This document shows, piece after piece, positions 36,788 through 44,667 of a stretch of DNA of 64,000 nt. The notes beneath the pieces were generated by a model. That model worked only from the letters and a program-made list of their open reading frames with translations. It did no database searches and was not told where the DNA came from. The stretch is taken from the NCBI RefSeq assembly GCF_034931045.1, contig NZ_JAYGHH010000024.1, positions 1 through 64,000 of the forward strand. The letters run 5' to 3'. Position 1 is the first letter of the stretch. Every line of letters begins with the position of its first letter. The position numbers and the translations under genes were made by a program. The stretch comes from Nodularia sp034931045. Its GTDB lineage: Bacteria > Cyanobacteriota > Cyanobacteriia > Cyanobacteriales > Nostocaceae.

Positions 36788-37881
36788 ATGAATTTTCCAA
36801 CTAATCAATCAAGTAGGGAGAAAAATTTAGATGAATTAAAAAATGTAATATATAATAAAGATAAAAAATTGTCATTCCTAATGAATACAGAGATACAGGA
36901 GTAATTGAATTAACAAATAAACAACACGAAAAATTAGGAACTTTTTGGAAAAAATTGATTTCATTATATGAAGAAGATAAGTTTATAATTTTGTTTAGAG
37001 GACAAAATAAACAAACATTAGAAGAAGTATTATCTGGTTCTTTTCAAAATGAAGCAGGTAAATTACTTTGTAAAATATTTTATTTTGGTGAGAAAGCAAA
37101 ACATTTCTTTAAATACGACAATAATGCAGAAGATAGTTATTTAAGAACGGTTGATGATACCTCAGATGCTACATTCCACTTTATATTTGACGAAATTAAT
37201 AAAATTTTAACTGATCAAAATTATGGAGGAGGTAAGCGGGAAATAAAAGCTAAAGCTGAGTTTAAATTAAGTAATACAGAATTTACAAATTTTTTTAGTA
37301 ATGATAACAAAGAAAAATTTATAAATATAATCAATAATATTAAAAATAATCAAGAAACTGAGCGTGAAAGAATTAGAGATTACTATTTATTTATTTTGCA
37401 TAATTTCGGAAGACATTTCAAAGAAAAATCAATTTTTGTATCAACTACTGAAGACAAAGCTGAAGCAGATGAATACGCACAAGGAAGAAAACCATGTGAG
37501 CCAAATAAAAAATCTGTAGTATTTTTATATATTGTTCCTAGACCTTTATATAAACATTGCATAAATGCTGAGATATCACAAGAATTTCATCAACATTATC
37601 AAAAGCAAGGATTGCCTATTTATTCTAGAGAAATACATAAACAGAAAGAAGTAGCGATAAAAGGTACCTTATTTCCTCAATATATCCTCGGCCTATATGA
37701 TTTAGAATCAGAAAATTTTATTATCAATCCATACATCTTCAAAAAAAATAGTTTACAAAATTTCAACATATTACAAGGTTTATATATTAATCAAAATAAA
37801 TTCCGAGAGAGAATTAAGGAAACGAATTTAAAAGTATATGTTATAAAAACAAATGATATGTACAGAAACGAGTCTATATGA
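36788..37881 (+). CDS. Unknown protein with ADP-ribosyltransferase-like R-S-E motifs, frameshifted near its 5' end
   Basis: The main frame (ending at 37881) encodes a highly AT-rich protein. It is open back to about 36865 with no usual start before TTG 36955. A second frame from ATG 36788 stops at 36902-36904. Adding one A to the A6 run at 36863-36868 joins them into about 364 residues reading NKDKK-IVIPNEYRDTG, so a 1-nt deletion, assembly error or slippage site is likely. Numbering from TTG 36955, FIILFRGQ (R15), SIFVSTTEDKAEADEYA (S163-T-T165) and QKEVAIKG (E232) resemble the Arg, Ser-Thr-Ser and Glu motifs of R-S-E ADP-ribosyltransferases. This is my inference from motif order. An FRG-type or wholly new domain is possible. 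No signal peptide is present. Confidence 0.55.
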
Positions 37882-38024
37882 GAATGTTATTACTTTTTTA
37901 GCCGCTTCTTTCTTACTTCGCGCTCTTTGTGCCTTCGTGGTTCGTTCAATAAATCAATAACAAAAAAAGGATCAGACCAAAAGACTACCCCTCAAAAATC
38001 AACTAATCATCAAATTACCAAAAT

Positions 38025-38354
38025 CTAAACTGAAGCAAAATCAGTAAACTGTCTCATATAAGGTGGCTTAAAACCTAAAATAATATCCGTTTTTGGTACT
38101 CCCAAATCTACCAACTCACTAGCTACTCCTTCCTCAGTAAAATCTCTCTGAATCCAAATTTTTCCATCTCTAATATCTATATGAATAATTGTCCCATAAG
38201 CTCTTTCGTTATTTTCCCATCCTACATGAACGACTAAATAACTATTTCTTTCACAATCAAAAATCAACTCTTTCTCTGTTCCTTTGGAAGCATGATATTC
38301 TGTATGTCTTGCTAATACAGTTTTTACCAATTCAGGATAATTCATTCTTTCCAT
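38025..38354 (-). CDS. xisI: XisI-family protein, paired with XisH
   Basis: A 109-residue XisI homologue. LVVHVGWENNERAYGTIIHIDI, DGKIWIQRDFTEEGVASELVDLG and PKTDIILGFKPPYMRQFTDFA are the family blocks. Its ATG (38354) lies 13 nt inside the 3' end of xisH, so the two are translationally coupled. XisH and XisI were defined as controlling factors for excision of the fdxN element by the recombinase XisF in Anabaena. No XisF, nif or fdxN sequence lies in this window, so the pair here is one of the many chromosomal copies whose function is unknown. Confidence 0.92.
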   Translation of the reverse strand: MERMNYPELVKTVLARHTEYHASKGTEKELIFDCERNSYLVVHVGWENNERAYGTIIHIDIRDGKIWIQRDFTEEGVASELVDLGVPKTDIILGFKPPYMRQFTDFASV

Positions 38355-38758
38355 AAAACAATCTCCTGTTTAATAGCTTCAAATATCAGTAATTTTAATT
38401 GATGTTCAGCAATGATTTCTTGAATAAATGGGATGAGAAAAAACTCTTTGTATATTTCATTACCAATTGCCAGATATAAAATGCGGTCGGGTTCTTTTTT
38501 TCTTAAAACAGAACGGTAATTAAGTGTTTGTCCTAAAGCTGTATGAAATTCACTAACATCAGATGGACCTAAAAAAGATTTTATTTCAACCGCTATTTTT
38601 TGTCCTTCTTTTTCCGCTCCTAACAGTCTTTCTGCTGCTAAATCAATCCGAAAGTCAAGACTATCTACTGTAAATGATAAAGGATCATCAGTAATTAACC
38701 AACCATCTTTCTCTAAAGCTAACCTGACGGCATTGTGAAAAAAATCTTTTGCTGACAT
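38342..38758 (-). CDS. xisH: XisH-family protein (PD-(D/E)XK-like fold)
   Basis: A 138-residue XisH protein. MSAKDFFHNAVRLALEKDGW starts the family's N-terminal helix. D39 in FRIDLAAERLLGAE and E58-x-K60 in QKIAVEIKSF form a PD-(D/E)XK nuclease-like site, and FHTALGQTLNYRSVL follows as usual. The gene overlaps xisI by 13 nt. All nuclease-core residues are intact, so catalysis is possible, though none has been demonstrated for the family to my knowledge. It is preceded by dispersed CTCTGCGCCTCTGTG repeat sequence and an assembly gap. Confidence 0.92.
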   Translation of the reverse strand: MSAKDFFHNAVRLALEKDGWLITDDPLSFTVDSLDFRIDLAAERLLGAEKEGQKIAVEIKSFLGPSDVSEFHTALGQTLNYRSVLRKKEPDRILYLAIGNEIYKEFFLIPFIQEIIAEHQLKLLIFEAIKQEIVLWKE

Positions 38759-38846
38759 ACAAACTCACAATAACACCCTCTCCTCTATTCTATTAGATCC
38801 TCTCTCTGCGCCTCTGTGTCTCTGCGGTTCGTTAAAAAAAAGGGAT

Positions 38847-38871
38847 NNNNNNNNNNNNNNNNNNNNNNNNN
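38847..38871. other. Assembly gap (25 N)
   Basis: A run of 25 N between xisH and ahcY, next to a dispersed repeat (CCTCTGTGTCTCTGCGGTTCG). Repeat-driven contig breakage is the likely cause, so the true length may differ. No gene appears to be interrupted. Confidence 0.95.
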
Positions 38872-38912
38872 GCAAAACGCCTATCCCCAAAACAACAATT
38901 AATCAACAAAGA

Positions 38913-40190
38913 TTAGGTTCCAGAAGTCCAGGAATTGATGTACTCGATTTGGTCTGCTGTTAGAGTATCAATGTGAATACCCATAGCTTCCAACTTCAAA
39001 CGAGCAATTTCTTGGTCAACTTCTACAGGAATAGAGTGTAAACCGGGTTCCAATTTACCTTTATTCTTCACCAGGTACTCAACAGCCAACGCTTGGTTAG
39101 CAAAACTCATATCCATAACTGCGCTGGGGTGTCCTTCAGCAGCAGCTAAGTTAATCAAACGTCCTTGTCCTAATACCACAACTGACTTACCACTAGTCAA
39201 TTTATATTCTTCAGTGAAAGGACGGACTTCCTTGACTTCCTTGGCTTGAGATTTCAAGTATTTTAAATCAAGTTCTAAATCAAAGTGACCAGAGTTACAA
39301 ACGATCGCACCGTCTTTCATGACATCGAAGTGTTCACCACGAACTACGTGCTTGTTACCTGTCACAGTAATAAAGATATCACCATAGGTTGCCGCTTCCG
39401 CCATTGGGAGGACACGGAAACCATCCATAACGGCTTCAATTGCTTTGATGGGGTCGATTTCGGTAACAATGACATTAGCACCCATACCACGGGCGCGTAA
39501 TGCAGTACCTTTACCACACCAGCCATAACCCACAACCACAACATTCTTACCAGCCAACAAAATATTGGTAGCGCGGATAATGCCATCTAGGGTTGATTGC
39601 CCAGTACCATAGCGATTATCAAAGAAGTGCTTGGTGTCAGCGTCGTTAACGTTGACTGCGGGGAAGGTGAGGACACCATCGTTGAACATGGCGCGTAAAC
39701 GCACGATTCCGGTTGTGGTTTCTTCGGTGCTACCAATCAAATCAGCAATTTGGTGTTGACGGTTTTGAACCAATTCTGCTACCACATCGCTACCGTCATC
39801 AATAATGATATTGGGGCGGTGATCTAAAGCTATTTGAACGTGGCGATTATAGGTGGCGTTGTCTTCGCCTTTGAGGGCAAATACAGGGATTTCGTGATCG
39901 GCGACGAGACTAGCTGCTACGTCATCTTGAGTAGAAAGGGGATTACTAGCAATTAGGATTGCATCTGCACCACCGGCTTTGAGGGCGATCGCCAAATGTG
40001 CTGTTTCTGTAGTCACGTGACAACAAGCTACAAGGCGGATTCCAGCAAAGGGTTTTTCTTGGGCAAAGCGATCGCGGATCTGCTTTAATACTGGCATCTC
40101 GCGTCCAGCCCAGTCTATGCGCTGTCTTCCCAAGGGAGCTAGGGCGAGGTCTTTAACCTCGTGCTTTAATCGGGGAGAAGTTGCAGTCAT
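38913..40190 (-). CDS. ahcY: Adenosylhomocysteinase
   Basis: Reversibly hydrolyses S-adenosylhomocysteine to adenosine and homocysteine, clearing the product inhibitor of methyltransferases. ATG 40190 gives 425 residues and has GAGGAAA just upstream, while a TTG one codon earlier is less likely. Visible signatures: ACCHVTTETAHLAIALKAGG, the NAD-binding KNVVVVGYGWCGKGTALRARGMG, NSGHFDLELDLKYL and VVLGQGRLINLAAAEGHPSAVMDMSFANQA. Cytosolic, with tightly bound NAD. It ends IEYINSWTSGT rather than the YRY tail of eukaryotic enzymes, as usual in cyanobacteria. It is a single gene transcribed away from the MscS gene. Confidence 0.97.
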   Translation of the reverse strand: MTATSPRLKHEVKDLALAPLGRQRIDWAGREMPVLKQIRDRFAQEKPFAGIRLVACCHVTTETAHLAIALKAGGADAILIASNPLSTQDDVAASLVADHEIPVFALKGEDNATYNRHVQIALDHRPNIIIDDGSDVVAELVQNRQHQIADLIGSTEETTTGIVRLRAMFNDGVLTFPAVNVNDADTKHFFDNRYGTGQSTLDGIIRATNILLAGKNVVVVGYGWCGKGTALRARGMGANVIVTEIDPIKAIEAVMDGFRVLPMAEAATYGDIFITVTGNKHVVRGEHFDVMKDGAIVCNSGHFDLELDLKYLKSQAKEVKEVRPFTEEYKLTSGKSVVVLGQGRLINLAAAEGHPSAVMDMSFANQALAVEYLVKNKGKLEPGLHSIPVEVDQEIARLKLEAMGIHIDTLTADQIEYINSWTSGT

Positions 40191-40563
40191 CAAAAATTTC
40201 CTCTGAAAAATTAAAAAGTTACGTAAAAATTACGTACCTTACTAGGGTATTGTACAACTGGTGATTTTGGTTTGTAATCACCAATAAACTTGTTAATTGT
40301 ACTCTGTTCTAGTTTGATCTTGCAGAACTTCCGGTTAACTTCATCCCTGATTTTTCTTTTTTGACTTAATTTTTGCTAAGAGTATATCAGCAACTCTCTA
40401 TACTGTTACCCAGAGCAGAGGAAGTAAATTGTCATCTATCAAAAGTTAGAAATATTCCCTAAATTTAAAGACTTAACTTTAGATAGGTACATTGACATCA
40501 GCCAGTCTTAGAGGATGGCTCTGGAAGTGGCGGATAGTAAATTTTGTTTAAGGAGGTATTTAA
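40191..40563. other. Divergent ahcY-mscS intergenic region
   Basis: Both genes are transcribed outward from this 373-bp region. Two TTACGTA boxes, each with a TACGTA palindrome, lie about 13 bp apart between 40215 and 40238, close to the ahcY start, and could be a regulator site. AGGAGG at 40551-40556 is the ribosome-binding site of the GTG-started channel gene. I saw no riboswitch-like structure. Confidence 0.35.
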
Positions 40564-42381
40564 GTGCGCTTGCAATTTTTGGCGATCGCCAAGGAAGTCC
40601 TGTTGTCCAATTTTGCTTTTATTGAGCAGAAACAGGCATTATTAGACGAAAATTGCCTTGGTAATAGCCGGAATACGGCAAAGAAAATGCCAGGTGTACC
40701 AGTATCTAATCAAGCCTCCCGCACACCAATAAGGCGGATATCACTCAAAGGGATTTTAGGTAGAAGTATGATGGTGACAATGGCAAGTTCAATAGCTATA
40801 GCTGTTGTTTCAATGCCAAAAGCTTCAGCTCAAATTCCCATTTTGCCTTTTCTACAATCTCCCAATGGTGTCAGTACTGATGCAGACAGCAGAATTGTTT
40901 CTGGGTGGATTTATTTGGACGGCTACCAAGTATTTCAAGTAGCAGCAACAAGAAGCAATTTTACAGAGCGTTCACGCAATATCCAACAAAATTTAAATCT
41001 CATCCACCAAAATTACTTAAGGTTATCTGAACCAGAAATTAAGGTTGAAACCAGGACTTTAAATGGTTTACCAGTGATTTATGTGAATAATCAATACCTG
41101 ATGACCGTTACATCCGAAGATGCCAAACTGCGAAAAGAAGAGCCAGCTACATCGGCAATTCAAATCACCGAACAGTTGAAAAGATCCTTGCAACGATCTA
41201 CCAGAGAGCGCACAATTGGAATTTTAACTAGGCAAGCTAAAGTTGCTGGTGGTACTGCACTGTTAATTATTGTGATGAGTGGGGGAATATATTACTTTCA
41301 ACGCCGTTCTAAACAAAATTCAACACACCCAATCCTCCCGATTTCAGATAATGCCCAACAACTGACAACTCAACTGAATAAACAACAAGATAAAGATATT
41401 CAAGAGGTTAAAAAAAGACTATTTCAAATCACTCAATCCGGAATTTGGGGAAGTGGAATGGTTTTTATATTGGGTCTATTTCCTTATACACGAGCATTTC
41501 AGGTGGGGATTCTTGCAGCTGCTCAAATTCCTTTGAGATTGGGTATTGTGGTACTAGGAATTTATGTGGCAATTCGTTTCACCTACGCTCTTATTGATCG
41601 CTTCACTTCTACTTTGATCAGCAGTGGTGTTTTATTAAATTCAGAAGCTAATAGACGAATGGAACTGCGAGTTTCGACATTTTCCGGTGTAACTAAAAGT
41701 ATTACAACTGGGATTTGGTTGGCAGTTGGGATATTACTATCCCTGGTTTCTTTGGGTATAGATATTGTTCCCTTATTAGCAGGTGCTGGTTTAATTGGTG
41801 TGGCGTTGTCTCTGGCTTCCCAAAGTTTAATTAAAGATGCCATTAACGGTTTTCTTGTCATAGTTGAAGACCAGTATGCTTTAGGTGATGTTATTGTTGT
41901 GGGAGATGTGGGAGGCTTAGTAGAAAATCTCAATCTACGGATTACTCAATTGCGAGATGCCGAAGGGCGTTTAATTACGATTCCTAATAGTGAAATTAAA
42001 GTTGTGGCTAATCTTTCTAGCCGTTGGTCACGCGCCGATTTAACTATTCCAGTTGCTTACCAAAATAATATTGATGATGCTTTGCAGCTGCTTAACCAAG
42101 TAGCCTCAGAGATGAATCAAGATTCTCAATGGAAACGTCTGATAATAGCACCACCTGAAGTTTTAGGAATAGATAACTTTGGCGATCGCGGTTTGATGAT
42201 TCGTGTCTGGATTAAAACATTACCTCTCAAGCAGTGGGATGTGGGTCGGGAGTTTCGCCGCCGCTTGAAAATCGCCTTTGATCACGCCGGATTTGTTATT
42301 CCTGTCCCTCAACAGGGTATTTGGCTAAATGAAGGTCAATTACTACACTCGGAAGTGAATGGTAAATCTGAGAGTAATTGA
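40564..42381 (+). CDS. Mechanosensitive ion channel (MscS family)
   Basis: A 605-residue membrane protein with a C-terminal MscS core. GVALSLASQSLIKDAINGF is the pore-lining TM3 region, followed by the beta-domain VVGDVGGLVENLNLRITQLRD and ITIPNSEIKVVANLSSR. N-terminal to it are several more hydrophobic helices, a periplasmic domain (about residues 90-210, beginning after a signal-like MMVTMASSIAIAVVSMPKASAQ) and a hydrophilic linker. The start GTG 40564 has AGGAGG 8 bp upstream, which puts about 67 residues ahead of the signal-like segment, unusual but well supported. Such channels open under hypo-osmotic shock. The large extra domains resemble the MscK/YnaI-like subclasses. Confidence 0.9.
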   Translation: MRLQFLAIAKEVLLSNFAFIEQKQALLDENCLGNSRNTAKKMPGVPVSNQASRTPIRRISLKGILGRSMMVTMASSIAIAVVSMPKASAQIPILPFLQSPNGVSTDADSRIVSGWIYLDGYQVFQVAATRSNFTERSRNIQQNLNLIHQNYLRLSEPEIKVETRTLNGLPVIYVNNQYLMTVTSEDAKLRKEEPATSAIQITEQLKRSLQRSTRERTIGILTRQAKVAGGTALLIIVMSGGIYYFQRRSKQNSTHPILPISDNAQQLTTQLNKQQDKDIQEVKKRLFQITQSGIWGSGMVFILGLFPYTRAFQVGILAAAQIPLRLGIVVLGIYVAIRFTYALIDRFTSTLISSGVLLNSEANRRMELRVSTFSGVTKSITTGIWLAVGILLSLVSLGIDIVPLLAGAGLIGVALSLASQSLIKDAINGFLVIVEDQYALGDVIVVGDVGGLVENLNLRITQLRDAEGRLITIPNSEIKVVANLSSRWSRADLTIPVAYQNNIDDALQLLNQVASEMNQDSQWKRLIIAPPEVLGIDNFGDRGLMIRVWIKTLPLKQWDVGREFRRRLKIAFDHAGFVIPVPQQGIWLNEGQLLHSEVNGKSESN

Positions 42382-42387
42382 TAATTC

Positions 42388-42463
42388 GTAATTCGTAATG
42401 CCTCTTTCAGAGGAGCTTCGCTAACGTAATTCGTAATGCCTCTTTCAGAGGAGCTTCGCTAAC
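42388..42463. repeat. Perfect 38-bp tandem duplication
   Basis: Two identical 38-bp units starting GTAATTCGTAATGCC and ending GAGCTTCGCTAAC lie head to tail (42388-42425, 42426-42463), followed by the start of a third unit (GTAATTCGT). The unit contains CCTCTTTCAGAGG, a small palindrome. It lies just after the MscS gene. It shows recent slippage or duplication of an interspersed repeat. Confidence 0.9.
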
Positions 42464-42707
42464 GTAATTCGTCATTGACCGAATTCAAATATGCGCCTTC
42501 GCTGAACTCTTATAGAGACGTTGCATACAGCGTCTCTGTATTCTTTGTTACTAAATGTCTATTACTTATGAGTACAAATGACCAGCAAATAGGATGTTGT
42601 CAATATAGAACACTTGTACTATAATAAGGTATAGCGCTCACTAAGCCGAGTGCGAACAAAACGGCATTGCCAAAGAGTTCTGGAAGATGGATTTAAGGGT
42701 TAGTCCA
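42464..42707. other. Intergenic region, no gene seen
   Basis: Contains a short imperfect inverted repeat around GAGACGTTGCATACAGCGTCTC (the arms GAGACG and CGTCTC lie at about 42516-42537). Otherwise no recognisable element. The next gene's AAGGG ribosome-binding site is at 42695-42699. Confidence 0.35.
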
Positions 42708-42971
42708 ATGATTAAGCATTATATTCTCAACCTCAATCCGACTGCCAAGCATGAATGGGATCGGTGTATTTTACGTGACCCACTGACTGCAAAACGCCCG
42801 GACATTGCTAAATTAATAGCTGAAGCTGTTGGTAATGATACTGGTAGTTATTTAGTGAGTGTGAATATTGAAGTCCAAGTTTTAGAACAAGCTGCTGCAT
42901 TTCAATCTGAACAACTCTCGCTGCCATTTGCAGAGTTAAATATCCCGTCACAATTACGAGAAGTAGCGTAA
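42708..42971 (+). CDS. Hypothetical protein (87 aa)
   Basis: The start is placed at ATG 42708 because AAGGG precedes it by 8 bp. ATG 42687 in the same frame is the alternative (94 residues). The protein begins MIKHYILNLNPTAKHEWDRC and has DIAKLIAEAVGNDTGSYLVSVNIEVQVLEQ. It is soluble, without cysteine motifs or membrane segments, and I do not recognise the family. A second small gene follows 132 bp later on the same strand, and the two may be functionally linked. Role unknown. Confidence 0.6.
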   Translation: MIKHYILNLNPTAKHEWDRCILRDPLTAKRPDIAKLIAEAVGNDTGSYLVSVNIEVQVLEQAAAFQSEQLSLPFAELNIPSQLREVA

Positions 42972-43103
42972 GAACATAGGCGAAGGTGCAGAGTTCTCCT
43001 GTCTCAGCACTTTTACTCTACTCTTAACTACTCTTCTTCTTTTTCTTCTTTCTCAGCACGGGCTAAACGCCCCGCTACCGCTAACAGCACTCAGCACTCA
43101 GAT

Positions 43104-43475
43104 ATGGAAGAACTTAGCAATTATCCCACTGCGATCGCGGAAGCTGCCCAACGGGTGAATGAAATTGATTCTCAGTTGATGGCAGTGCAGCAGCAGATTG
43201 AACGATTTGAAGGTAACGCGGATCGTGCTGCTGCTTTTGATGTGGATTTAAAAAACGATGCCCAACGTAAAGCCCGGCGCTTTGAAGTTCTACTGGTGAA
43301 TCAAGAATATCAAACAGCTATGGATACTCAGATGCGGTTAACTGGGGAAAAAGCCAATGCGATCGCGCAGTTAGAATATCTGCGTAACCAGTTTAGTGTC
43401 GCTAAATTATTAGCCAGATTAGCGATCGCCCATCAACTCACTGACTTTGAATTACGTGAATTAGTCGGCTTGTAG
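43104..43475 (+). CDS. Hypothetical coiled-coil protein (123 aa)
   Basis: A soluble, strongly helical protein. EAAQRVNEIDSQLMAVQQQIERFEGNADRAAAF and KANAIAQLEYLRNQFSVAKLLAR have heptad spacing and should form coiled coils, with the charged stretch LKNDAQRKARRFEVLL between them. I do not recognise the family. ATG 43104 sits directly after a CAGCACTCAGCACTCAG repeat, so no ribosome-binding site is visible. Its 3' end overlaps the convergent glycosyltransferase gene by 43 bp. The upstream 42708 gene is on the same strand and may be its partner. Confidence 0.65.
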   Translation: MEELSNYPTAIAEAAQRVNEIDSQLMAVQQQIERFEGNADRAAAFDVDLKNDAQRKARRFEVLLVNQEYQTAMDTQMRLTGEKANAIAQLEYLRNQFSVAKLLARLAIAHQLTDFELRELVGL

Positions 43476-44617
43476 TCACCTGATAATTGATTTAATAGTT
43501 GAGCAATCTGTTGATTAATAGTTTTGATATCAAAACGCTGATTAGCGATCGCTTGACCACGATTAGCGATACTTGCAGTCATTTCTGTTTCTGCAACACA
43601 AGTATTGATCACCTGTGCCAATTCCTCAATTTCTCCTGGTGTCACCAGAAAACCATTAACACCCTGTTCCACTAACTCTATCGCCCCCCCAGCTTTGGCA
43701 GCTACTACAGGTTTACCGCATAGCATAGCCTCAACAATGACTCTTCCAAAGGGTTCTGGGGCTATTGATGTATGTGCTACCAAGTTACAAGCTGCCATTA
43801 ATTGGGGAACATCTGTGCGAAATCCTAAAAATTTTACCCGGTTTTCTAGTCCCAACTTTGCCACTTGTTCATGCAATTGTTGGACATAATCTTGTTCACC
43901 AAACAGGGCATCACCAACGAGAATCACTGTCACTTCTGGCCGACATTGAGATAAAGCGGCAATTAAAATATGTTGTCCTTTCCACGGTGCAAGTCGGCTG
44001 AAGTGTCCAACTACAAATTTTCCTTCTATTTCTAATTGTTGCTGTAATTCTTTAACTTCAGATGCAGAAGTTTGATAATTTTGTAACTCAAAACCATTGT
44101 AAACAATTTCTGTGAGTTTTGCCTTTCCTCCTGCTTGAATAAAGGCTGTTTGACTAGCTTGAGAATTAGCAATTACTAATGAGGCAAAACGATTTGCTAA
44201 AGTAATGGCAATTCGCAGGTTAGTTTGGCTAAAGTGTTCTAAAGAAAGAATATCATGTAAATGATAAACCAAAGGACGACGAGCAAAAAAACTCGCCAAT
44301 GCGCCAATAACTAAGGCTTTTTGGGTGTTGGCATAGATGACATCATATTTTTTAGCTGTTTGTATCACCTTGGCTAATAGTGGTAAAAGTTGTTTTACAC
44401 TTGCCAAAGATTGGATAAAATTGCTTTGTTTGCGAACTTGAATTGCTTGAGTTGTTAAAACTGTGACTGGGATATGATGCTGCTGTAGTAACTTTCTAAA
44501 ATCACCATCTGCGAATAAGCCTACCAAGGCGCGATCGCTATATGGTTTCGCAATATCTATTAAACACAATTCAGCCCCACCAGGTTTACCACTTTGATCT
44601 AAAAACAAAATTTTCAT
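43433..44617 (-). CDS. Glycosyltransferase family 4 protein
   Basis: A 394-residue GT-B-fold glycosyltransferase. The N-terminal half begins KILFLDQSGKPGGAELCLIDIA, with the glycine-rich acceptor-side loop. The C-terminal nucleotide-sugar domain has VVGHFSRLAPWKGQHILIAAL and the E-x7-E motif PFGRVIVEAMLCGKPVVA, then AGGAIELV. Cytosolic, retaining mechanism, likely UDP- or GDP-sugar donor. Downstream of a second GT4 gene by 50 bp on the same strand, so these form an operon for an envelope or exopolysaccharide. Its last 43 bp overlap the convergent gene at 43104-43475. Confidence 0.92.
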   Translation of the reverse strand: MKILFLDQSGKPGGAELCLIDIAKPYSDRALVGLFADGDFRKLLQQHHIPVTVLTTQAIQVRKQSNFIQSLASVKQLLPLLAKVIQTAKKYDVIYANTQKALVIGALASFFARRPLVYHLHDILSLEHFSQTNLRIAITLANRFASLVIANSQASQTAFIQAGGKAKLTEIVYNGFELQNYQTSASEVKELQQQLEIEGKFVVGHFSRLAPWKGQHILIAALSQCRPEVTVILVGDALFGEQDYVQQLHEQVAKLGLENRVKFLGFRTDVPQLMAACNLVAHTSIAPEPFGRVIVEAMLCGKPVVAAKAGGAIELVEQGVNGFLVTPGEIEELAQVINTCVAETEMTASIANRGQAIANQRFDIKTINQQIAQLLNQLSGDYKPTNSRNSKSVS

Positions 44618-44667
44618 ATATTATTATTTCTGTGGTGTAGTCTAAAATCAATTGTTGAATAATGGTA

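Noticed and set aside
34197..38758. The islet as an fdxN-type excision element
   Set aside because: No XisF-type recombinase, no direct repeats I could find at the ends, and no nitrogen-fixation gene are present. XisHI alone is not evidence for such an element.
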